Source: Vanrija pseudolonga | Lineage: Eukaryota > Basidiomycota > Tremellomycetes > Trichosporonales > Trichosporonaceae | Length of the DNA stretch: 64,000 nt | Direction of reading: 5' to 3' | Assembly: GCF_020906515.1 (NCBI RefSeq) | Contig: NC_085849.1 | Location: forward strand, 1,364,001 to 1,428,000 | Shown here: one piece after another, positions 48,512-58,436 of the stretch | How positions within the stretch are numbered: the stretch's first letter is position 1 | Layout of the letters: every line of letters begins with the position of its first letter | Program-made: the position numbers and the translations under genes | The notes under the pieces: model-generated | What the model saw: only the letters and a program-made list of their open reading frames with translations | The model's database searches: none | Told to the model about the DNA's origin: nothing

Positions 48512-51158
48512 TCAAGCCACAGTCATCTTGCGCCGCTTCGCGATGGGCGAGTCGCCGCAGTCACTCAGCGAGTAGTGAGTTGGGCTTGTTGGTGGGACGT
48601 TTGGAGAGCGCGGAGTGCGGGTTGGGGACTCGGCCGCGTTCATGCGATCAAGAACACCGCTTATCTCCCATAAGGGGGTAGAGAGATGAGCAGACGCCGA
48701 TGGTGGGGGCCGAGCTGGGCTGCCGTACGTGAGAGGCGTCTTGTGAATCATGCCTGGGGTGCGCAGACCTCCGAGTCGCGGCGTGCGATCCGCAGCAGCA
48801 GAAGATCTTGTGACAGGAGTCTTGGGAGGACCGCGGTCGGCGGCATGTGGCACAAGCGAATGCACGATGCTGTCATCGTCCCGAACCAGATGGTCTGACT
48901 TGAGAACAGATGGTTTCAAGTCGAAGGCCGCGTCCAGCTTGCCTGGGGAGGTGGGTGTGGTCTGGGCCAAGTCATCGTGCGTCCACGCTTGCTGAAGGGC
49001 GCTGGGGTGGTGGTGCGAGGTTCTGGTGATCGTCGGCGGCATTGGTGACGACGTCGGCGACGAAGAAGTCTGGACAAGCGCCGGGGTCTTGAGGGCACTG
49101 GATCCGAACTGTGCCGAACCCGAGAGTTGAGTTGTTCGAGACGTTGCACGGGACGGAGTGATGAACATGTCGGCATCGTCATGAAGGAACGAGCTTGTGG
49201 CGGATTGTTGCTCGTGGATGGGCGAGAGGGGCTCTGGACGGGCAAGCCGTACCCGCTTAGGGCCGCTTGTGAAGACATTCTCGTCATCATCATCCCGAAG
49301 GCCCCTCTTGTCGCCGTAGTCGAGCGGGGGTCGCATAGCATCTCCACCGAAGCGAGGTGGTGGTGGCATGTTAGCGTGAGAGAGGGGGCCCATCTTTGGC
49401 TTGGAGAGCTCTCCAAACTGAAGAGGTGGGAGGGGTCGATCGCCTTCTGATGTCTCCATCGGAACGAAGTCGCCATCGTCCTCAAAGTCGAACGACGAGG
49501 GGTGCAGGCTTGGGGGCCGAGGTGGAGACGACGGAGGTGGAGGCGGCATCATCCGAGGCTGTGGAGGAATGGCGTGGTGGTGTGGAGGAGGAGGGGGAAG
49601 GGAAACGGCCATCTGTGGGGGATGGGAAGGACCATGGTGTGAGCCGGGGTGGTGGTCGGACAACATGAATGGTGGTGGTCTGGAAAGTTCAGGCGTCTTG
49701 TGGCCCTCATCCTTGGCAACCAACTTTGCCCTTCCCTTCTTCCCCTTCTTGGCGACATATTCACGTCCTTCTGCCTCTGCCTTCTCCCGCGCGCGTTGCT
49801 CCAGCTGCCTCTCGTGACGAGTCTGACGGCAGACTGCGTGGTGGGGATGAGAGGACGGAAAGTTCTTGATAAACTTGTCCTCAGATGGCCAGTGTACCTT
49901 CTCGTTCTCGTCGATGATCCAGATGCCACCCTTGCCTGGGGGGTGCTTTTCTGTCCTCGGAATGGTGACAAAAATCTTGTGAATCGAGAGGTTATGACGA
50001 ACCGAATTGCGCCATTGGTCGACGGATTTGAAGTACGGGTAGGCTGTTTCCACGTAGCGATAGATGTGCTCGAGAGACAGACCCCCAGCGGCAGATCGTA
50101 GAATGGCTTGTCCGATGATGCAAGCAAAGGACTGCGAAGGCCTCTCCAGGGAGCGTACTCCAGGGGGAATGCCCTCTACACCTGGGTCCTCTGCAACCTT
50201 GGCAAACTTGGCGCTCGTTCGGCCAACGGCTGCTGGTAGGGGCTTTGGAGGAGCAGTTGGGCGTTGAGGCCGCGTGGAAATGGCAGTGACCTTCTTTGGA
50301 GGCATCATGGACCTGCCCGAGCCCTCACCCTGCGACGATTCGAACGCAGGGACGCGGTCTCGAACGCGCTTGGTAGGCGAGTCGTTCTCATCGTCGCTTG
50401 TTTCGATCATGACGCTATGCCTGGACGGACGATCAACCGAGCTGTCCGCCTCCGTGCTGGACGACGCCGAAGAGGACGACAGCATGGTTGGCTTGTAGGT
50501 GTGGGCATTGGTGGGGGTAGTATGCGAGTCGTTCGAGTTGGGAGTGGCAAAGGGTTGTGGTTGCGGGGGAGCAGGTCCTAGGGCACGGGCCGGGGAGATT
50601 CCTTGCAACATGTCTGGGTACGAAGGCTGTCGAGGTTAGTTAGACCGATAACCTCCGACTTACTTCATGGATGTTGAAGTCATAACTGGGCATGTGATGG
50701 CCATTCGTCGGCGCGTCCATCACAACCCCCGAGCCGCCCATCGAAGGAGTGGGCACAGCGCCGCCAAACACGTCGCCCCCTAACATGTGTGGGCTGTCGG
50801 AGCGCGTCGTCTGCGCTGATGACGGGCGCTGCATATTGGGGACGAACTGATGATAGCTTTGACGGTGCTGGTGATGAGGGCGGGGATGGTGCTGCCCTTG
50901 AGGGGGGACCATTGCCGAGTACTGGAGCAGCTCTGGGGTAGGGCCATGTCCCATCATTGCAGGTGAGTGCCCTGGTGGCATTCCCGATGGACCGGGAGAT
51001 ACGAGGGGCACCTGCCCTCCAACATCAGGTGAAACCATCATTGTCGGCATGGCTGGATCAAACTGGCTTGCCATGCCACCGGGGTGCATTGATGGAGAGA
51101 CAGATCCGTCTTGAGTGTATCCTGATGGACCTGAAGGTCCATAGGAGTGTGAATGCAT
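48512..51158 (-). CDS. Forkhead transcription factor
   Basis: A forkhead (winged-helix) regulator of 869 residues, in exons 50664-51158 and 48512-50626. The domain lies at about residues 325-410: SFACIIGQAIL, YRYVETAYPYF, the recognition helix WRNSVRHNLSIHKIF and GIWIIDE. It is followed by a basic stretch (KKGKKGRAK) that may serve as nuclear signal. The long N- and C-terminal parts are Pro/Ser/His-rich with many SP/TP sites, as in cell-cycle forkheads (Hcm1, Fkh). No FHA domain is seen, so it is not a plain Fkh1/2. The start at 51158 is the first ATG, but a 5' exon is possible. Confidence 0.9.
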
Positions 51159-53265
51159 GAAGGACGCGTCGAGAAGCAAGTCGGACGATTTCTGGATTTG
51201 TGGAGTACGACAAAACCTGAAGACTCGTAGGCGTTAGCGATTCATTGTTGCCTCTGATCGTCGCGTACTCACAGATGCCCGCACTCACGGGGAGTAAAGC
51301 GAGGGTATCTGCGCGAGCTTTACGCGTGCCGTGGCCACTGGGCGATGTGCTGGTTGGTGAGACGGTGTCCAAAGAATGATCACACTCACACTTCGGCACA
51401 GAATTCAACACGGCGCTCACGCTTACGCTCTCCTTCCACCTAATGAAGAGAGGAGGGCTGAAGATGTGATATCGCGAGCGGTTTCGTAACAGTGACGCAG
51501 CCTTTGTCGGTCGCACGTCGTTGAGTCGAAAAAGCTGTTGACGAGGGTGTGAGGTTTCCGTCTCGACGCGTCGAGGGACCAGTATCCGGTAGCGGGGAGG
51601 CAAGAGTCGCGCAGCGCAAGACGGGTGCAAGAAGGTGAGGGCAAGGGCGATCAAGAGACAAAAATCATTCGGTCGGACGACGCGTCTCTTTGCTCGAACA
51701 GGTGTCTGGTGGCAAGACGGAGAGTGAAGGGTCGCGCGCGGCCGAGTCTGTCAAGTCGACGAGGGTGTTGTTGGAGGGGGCAGCGAGGAGGTTGGAGAGA
51801 GGTGAGTGATGGAAATTGGATGATGACGGAAGGGTGAAGGGGCAAATGTAGTGTAGGATGGGTTGTGGGTTAAAGGTCAATGATGATGTAGAGGGGGGGA
51901 GTGGAATGATGGATGCAAAGGCAACGAGGAGAGAGAAAGAAGGCGTTGCGGGGTGGGGGGGGGGGGTGAGGTGAGGATTGCTGGGTGCTGGCTGGGTGGG
52001 TGTCTGTCGCCGGGTACGCGCGCATGCAGGGCGGGCGGCGGCGGCGGGGCAGACGAGACAAGGGGGGGGGGGTGGGGTGGGTGGTGCAAAATGCGTGCGA
52101 CGGGCACGAGAAAGTGAGGGGAGGGGATGGGATGGACGCGTCCTGTTCTTTCCTCTTTGGGAGAAATCACTCAGGGCTATTGTTCAGGAAAACACAAAGG
52201 CAAATCCAGACCGCGGGGGACGCGCGCGCAAAGCACACCGCGCACTGCACTACCCTCACCCACTCACCCCACTCACTGTACTCACTCCCCACCTAAAGCC
52301 AAAAAAAAAGGTGTCATAGGGGGCGGCGCAGTGGTGCGCTGCCTAATACCGAATGATCGACCTAGCGTGGCACTCTGGCGAGACAGGGGCGCATCACCCA
52401 GGGAACACACCCAATCCCTGGCAACAACGCCCCGTCACGACGACCGACCACGGCCATCACGGCGGCGGCGGCGGCCAAACCTTTCTCAGTGGGCGTGCAT
52501 TGCGGCAAGGCAGCGAGGGTACATCACAGGGAACTGGACAAGACTGACCATTCAGCACTGTCCGTCACTCTGACGCGACCCAGCATCGCTCTCACCGACC
52601 AGGGCGTTCGCTCCAGGGTCTGTGGGACAGGGAGAGCCATCCAGGGTGACAATCAGCTTGCAAGATTGAACAAAGTAGACGAGCTAGAGGCTCAATTCGC
52701 TGGATTTCACTTTGAATCAATGACCTGACGCTCCACAAGTACCGACGCGTCTCACTTGGGAACGCGCCCTCGTCTACGCGACCGTGAACGCGACGCACGA
52801 CGACAACCGCGTTCATCCCGGTTCCTGTCCAGTCCAGACGGAGGAGACAGACCCAGAACACAGTGGGGGCGACAAACCAACTCTGCAGTGGCGTAGTCAT
52901 CCCAACCTTCCATTAATCGTTGAACACGCCCGGCAGGCATTCGTCAGTGTCACGAGCAGCAACCGAGCTGGCCGCTGCCCGTTTGCACCAGCCCGAGGCC
53001 GAGCGAGTTTGAAACAAGCATCATTATGACATGCCATAATCGACATGGCCAATCCATTATGCTAGCTAACGAGCATACCCTAGCTTGTCATATTGCCGGG
53101 CTGCATACTTCCATCCATGGGTTGTGAAACGGTTCACCAGCCAGGATGGTCGGCCAAACCGTCATAGGTGGAGGTCGATTCCAGCTTTTCGTTGCATTTA
53201 TGACGTTTCCACATTTCAGCCAACGACCTCCGCAGTTCATTGATACCCTCCCACACCGCGGCGCC
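51159..53265. other. Divergent region with G-rich tracts, no gene seen
   Basis: 2.1 kb between the forkhead and ASNSD1-like starts. G runs of 12 and 11 bases lie at 51955-51966 and 52062-52072, with neighbouring GGG clusters. The forkhead leader side is C-rich on its own strand. No protein gene or RNA gene was recognised. Confidence 0.5.
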
Positions 53266-55423
53266 ATGTGCGGGCTCACTCTCACAATATCTAGTCTGGC
53301 ACAATCAGCTGAGCCAAGCAACGCCGCTCTTGTTCGTTCACTGCACGCTGCCAACAGTGCACGAGGTCCAAACAGTCAAGGGCTGTATACGAGGCGCTTG
53401 GATACCCCGGCCGGCGACGTTTTGGTATCCCTCTCCGCCAGCGTGCTCGGCCTGCGCGGAGAAGGCGTGACGGCTCAGCCTCTGGTTGGCAAGCGAGGAG
53501 TTCTGGGTTGGAACGGTCAAGTGTTCGACGGTCTTGACATTGGCCCCCGTGATAACGACACACGAGCGATCTTTGAGAAGCTGGAAGCCGGCGAGTCACC
53601 AGCAGAGGTGCTGCAAGAGATCGAAGGCCCGTGCGTGTGATCAGCGACGCACCCAGTATGCATGCTCCAGTGCTGACACCTACTTAGCTTCGCTTTCATT
53701 TACCTCAGCGTTAGTCATTAACTCGATACTACGAGCGCCCTCACTGACTGTCCGTCGGTTGCAGTTCGAAACCAATGTCGTACACTTTGCGCTCGACCCA
53801 CTGTCCCGCCGCTCTCTTCTTATCCACGTTCCTGAACCGGGATCCTCGTGCCAGACCTTGATCCTAACCTCCTCTCGAAGCGCTGAGGGTCGTCGTCAAG
53901 GTGTGCCAATGAGGGCACTTAACGGCGGCGAGGGAGGATCGGTGGACCTGTCCAAGCTGTCACGGGGCGACTGTGTGGTAAGTTGGAGGTCGCCGTATCT
54001 GTCTTTCTGCTAACGAGCTCTCTAGGGCATCGATTTTGAGCAGGCAGTTCACCTTGTTTCCCAACCGGTGCGTACGACCTGTCTGGACTGGGAGAGCGTG
54101 CGGCTCACCAAACAGCATCGTGTCGCGACCGTGAATACAAGCGAGGCCCCGTCAACCAGTCTCGGCGCGGAGCCTGCCTTGGCCGAGTGCAATACCTTCG
54201 TCAAGAACTTGTTGGGCAGCGTCCGACGACGCGTAGAGAACATCCCTCCACCCCTACCAGGGTAAGGCGCCACCATCACTATCCAGCTAACAAGTACAAG
54301 TACCGCAAGAGTCGCGCTGCTTTTCTCGGGCGGAGTTGATTGCACCTTGCTCGCCTCTCTGGTCCATCAGTGAGATACACCGCTGACAGAGTAACTGACA
54401 TCTCCTTAGATGCGTCCCTATCGATGAACCCATTGAGCTCATCAACGTTGCCTTCGAGGGGCCACAGAAGGAGGTTCATCGATCTGCCCGACAGCAGCCT
54501 CCAAAGATCGCTACGTACAATGTCCCCGACCGTGTGTCTGGGCGCGAGGCTGTAATGGAGCTGCAAGCCTCCTGCCCAGGTCGACACTTTCAGTTTGTCG
54601 AGGTGAATGTCACAATCGAGGTCAGTTCAGTATCGCCTCGGTCCTCTGCTGACTCCGCAGGAAAGCCGTAGCCATAGGCAATCGATCGTGGATGTCATGT
54701 ACCCGAGCAACACTGGTGTGTAGTTAGGGCGAAGAGTTTGAGACACGTAAAAGCTGACAAATATCGCACAGAAATGGACATTGTGCGTGCCCAGAAGCAA
54801 CCGACATCCTAACACTTGCAGTCGTTGGCGTACCCGCTCTATTTTGCATCGAGGGGGCACGGCATCATCAAACAATCAGACGGCACCGAGACGCTGCACG
54901 TCGTCACCTCAAAGGTCTACATATCTGGCCTCGGCGCCGACGAGTAAGCCATGGGGTTAGCCCACTGCTCACCAAATTAGACAGCTTGGCGGCTACTCTC
55001 GCCACCGACGAGCCTTCGAACGCGCTGCTTGGACCGGCCTTCATGAAGAGGTATGAGTCCGCTACAAGAGCTTTGTTGACACCACAGATCCAGATGGATC
55101 TTGATCGCATCCCCCTCCGTAACCTCTCCCGAGATGATCGTGTCATCTCGTCCCACGCCCGAGACGCCAGGTATCCTTACCTTGACCTTGGGTTCATCAA
55201 GTATGTCTCATCGTTGCCCATGTGGCAAAAGTGCAACTTCGCCCTCGGACCTGGACACGGTGACAAGCTCCTTATTCGGCTTGCGGCGGAACAGTGTGGC
55301 CTGTCCCTCACCAGTCACCGCGTCAAGCGAGCAATGCAGTTTGGTACCAAGAGTGCCAAGCTGCAGGAGTCACGACCCCGAGGCTTCAATGCCGGAGCAC
55401 AGGTTATCCAGGAAGGGACATAA
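53266..55423 (+). CDS. Asparagine synthetase domain protein (ASNSD1-like)
   Basis: An orthologue of human ASNSD1 and yeast YML096W, with a class II amidotransferase half and an asparagine-synthetase half. Exons are 53266-53630, 53688-53709, 53765-53977, 54026-54261, 54295-54369, 54410-54620, 54661-54715, 54772-54782, 54822-54943, 54981-55050 and 55088-55423, for 571 residues. The start MCGL exposes Cys2, the expected amidotransferase nucleophile. The ATP pyrophosphatase loop reads LLFSGGVDCTLLA, and SGLGADEQLGGY and HARDARYPYLD follow. One exon is 11 nt (54772-54782). The biochemical role of this family is not settled. It converges on HOP1 with only 106 bases between stops. Confidence 0.92.
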
Positions 55424-55529
55424 CTGGGCATCGAGTGCCATTCATTGATATCATATAATGTATGTACAGTACTTGCATTGGGTTTTGCATCATGCGAAAT
55501 GGTGAACACAGGAGGGCCACGGGGGTCGA

Positions 55530-58033
55530 CTACCCCACCATCCCGAAGTCGAGAGGTGCCAGCATGCGGCCGAAGCGGACATCACTGGTGCCTGGAGCTT
55601 GAAACGAGACGCTACCACCCGCCGTTATAGGCAGGGGATTAGTCTCGGGCAGTTCGTCGAAGCGACGACTGTTGGTGGCCATGGAGTTTGATGAGATATT
55701 GAGTGAAGCAGGCGAGTATTGTTGCTGCTGGGGAGGAGCAGCCGCGGGCGTCTTGAACTGGGGAGTCTGAGAGACTGGGCTTCGGGTCTTTGGGGTCTTC
55801 GGGGCCTTCGGGGCCTTCGAGACCTTCGAGACCTTCACCTTCGGGACCTTTGAAGCCTTCGGGGCTTTGGAGGCCTTCGAGACCTTTGGGGCCTTCGGGT
55901 TCTTCTGAGTCTGCTTCGAACTCTTGCTGGGAGGCTTGGAGGTCTTCGGCTCCTCGTCAACCTCTTTTGGGGCAGAGGCCTTCTTCGGCGACGCAGAAGT
56001 GCGACCCTCGCCGACTTTACGCTGCCGCCCACTCGTCAAGGGGTTCGTATTCCCTTGCGCCTTAGAACCGGGTGTAGTCTTCCGGCTCTTCGACGTCTTG
56101 GGATTCGTAGTAGCCTTCTGGGTCGTTGGAGTCTTTGTAGTCGCCGTGGCTTTGGGGTTCCGTGGCAACTGTGGAGCAGGTGTCGCCTTCGGACCGTGCG
56201 AGGTAAGGGGACGGCGGTCGCTCTTCGTCATGGTGGGGCTCGTCTCGACCTCGAGTGACGCGTCGGTGGCAGAAGGAGGAGATTCGTCCAAACCGCCACT
56301 GCTCTCAAAACATCTGGGTTCGTCTGTGGGGTACGAGTGGTGGATAAACGGGAGGCTGGTATGCGTCTCTGGGTAAAAACTCGGTCGATTGCCGTCGTGT
56401 GGCGGTTCAGTCTCATGGTCTTCTTCCTGTTCCGCAAGTCAGGTTTGGATTATTGCACGAGAATTCCACACGTACCAACGGAGTCCAGTCCTTGATCCGT
56501 TCCCCACGCCTCCCCACAATCGTCTTTTCAATCGCTGCCACAAATGCTGCACTGAATCTCGTGGCGGAAGGGTGGATGGTAATGTTTTCGGTATCCTGCC
56601 AAACTGTCAGTTTCACTGGCCACTTCAATTGGGAAGCGAAACATACCCAGGTCACCATGCGTTGACCAGCATCGGCTTTCTGAATCGCTTCGCTCTGACT
56701 GTGTAAAGCCATCCCTTTCTCCTCATCGAAATGGAAGGCTGTAGCTTCAAGGGGAAGGTACTGTGCCGCGGAGGACACGAGCAAGGACACGCTGGAGTTG
56801 TTAATAATGGCGCTTCCGTTATTGAGCGCGACACCATGCTCACTCGTGATCACCGGTCGAAAAATGTCCTCCGACGAACGACACCGGCACCTCGTCCATA
56901 TTGTGAGTCCTCATAAAGAGGCTCCCGTCAGTGGCATAAAAGTTGGGAGCACGATAGCTGCAGATCAGACTCATTTCTCTCAGTTACTCACTCCGTCGGT
57001 GTGTCGTCGGTGTATTGAAGTCGGATGTCGACATAACGTTGGCCTGGAACAGGTGAGTAGAGGCGCTAATCTTGTACGCCAGGACTCACGTGGAAGCGCG
57101 GGAAGCTCAGATATCTTTTTGTTAAGAGTTGTCAGGAATTCCTAGTTGCTATTCAGCTCACATGAACTCGTCAGGGGCCAGCCTTACGATCATTGTCATC
57201 TGTAGATCAGCTGCACTAGCTGGAGCCGTCCCAGTGATCGAGGACTCGAGCGAGGTAGTAGTTGAGAACTGCGACATTGAAATGTCGGGTGAACCCGTCT
57301 CATCACAATATGAGAAGTCGAAAGTATAGGCCTCGATGACGCTGGAAGTGAGATGCGTGAGCCCAGAGACACCGAACCGCCCAACTAACTTGTCGCGATC
57401 ATTAGGGTCCTGTGAGCCCATGAGCGTCCCTCCTTGAAGCCATCAGACTTGGGACCCACCAGGAGGATGACAAAACTCAGCTTCTTCAAGTACCGGCTTG
57501 CAATCGCATGGTAAATCCCACCAGCGGGGGTTTTCCCATCGTCCGAAGGCCCCGTTAGGTGAGCTGCGAGGGCATCGACTTCAAGGCTGTTCAGGAGCGG
57601 GACGTCAAGTTAGTCTGGATACACAGCGTCATTCAGTCACACTCGTACCATTCCCCTTCTTTGAACGTTTTCACACCCATGACGATCTTCGGATTGCCAT
57701 GTTCATCATAATCAGCCTTCACTTGGTGGTCCTGAAAGACTTCATCCGGAAGGATATTCCTGGGAGTAAGGAGTGAGCTCCACCGTCGGAAAGGAGAAGG
57801 CAGAAGCAGACCTGTGAAACGTGATTGCTCCGAATGAGAATTGAAGGAGCCTCTTGATAAAATGCCTTTTGACTTTAGGGGTGACTCTAGTTGTAGGAAG
57901 GGCAACTCGGCTGCTATTTGTCGGCGCAGTGGTCTGGAGTTTGGTGGTGGGTCGTGTCTTGGGGCGTCAGTCAGGCGTATGGGCCGGGTGTCGTGAATGG
58001 CGTGAGAGGACAACTCACGCGGAAAGCTTGCAT
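55530..58033 (-). CDS. HOP1: HORMA-domain meiotic axis protein
   Basis: A HORMA protein best read as Hop1, the meiotic chromosome axis component controlled by Pch2. Exons are 58019-58033, 57812-57957, 57649-57759, 57460-57586, 57188-57409, 57090-57114, 56992-57043, 56844-56957, 56647-56812, 56476-56595 and 55530-56426, for 664 residues. The HORMA core spans about 30-330: RLLQFSFGAITFHR, GGIYHAIASRYLKKL, AYTFDFSY, ELPALPRQRYVDIRLQYTDDTPTDY and SVSLLVSSAAQYLP. The tail holds a Lys-rich repeat region (units like KAPK and KVSK) and no visible zinc finger. One intron is 31 nt and one exon 25 nt. The inner exon borders are inferred, so single borders may be off. Confidence 0.85.
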
Positions 58034-58436
58034 CTTGATCGTCGTGTGAGCGGAGTGACGTCGCGAATGAGTATGCTGAGAAGGGCGTGGGTTTGGGAGA
58101 CGGAGGATTGGAAGGTTACGACACGGGGATGAGGAAGAGTGAGAGTTGAAGGAAGTTAGATGATCGTCGACGCGGAGGAAGGTACTGCACAAATCCAACA
58201 GCACGACTCCGTGCACCGGTCGCTGACTCACCTGCTCACTCAGTGGTGGGGAATGAGGGAAGGCAAGCCGAGCAAGGTAGATTTCTCCTTTCTCCCCTCA
58301 CTTGTCGAGTGGCAAAGTTGGTGCCAAAGCGCGATGGCCTTGTCGTTTAACAGTCTAAGAGGTGATCCATACTTCTGAGCATCACCCACTTCAAAACAAC
58401 ACTGGGGTACAAGCATAAACAAACAATGCTGGCGGT
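58034..58436. other. HOP1 promoter and PNS1 3' flank
   Basis: These 403 bases lie between two minus-strand genes. A short frame overlaps the HOP1 leader. No gene is seen. Confidence 0.5.
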
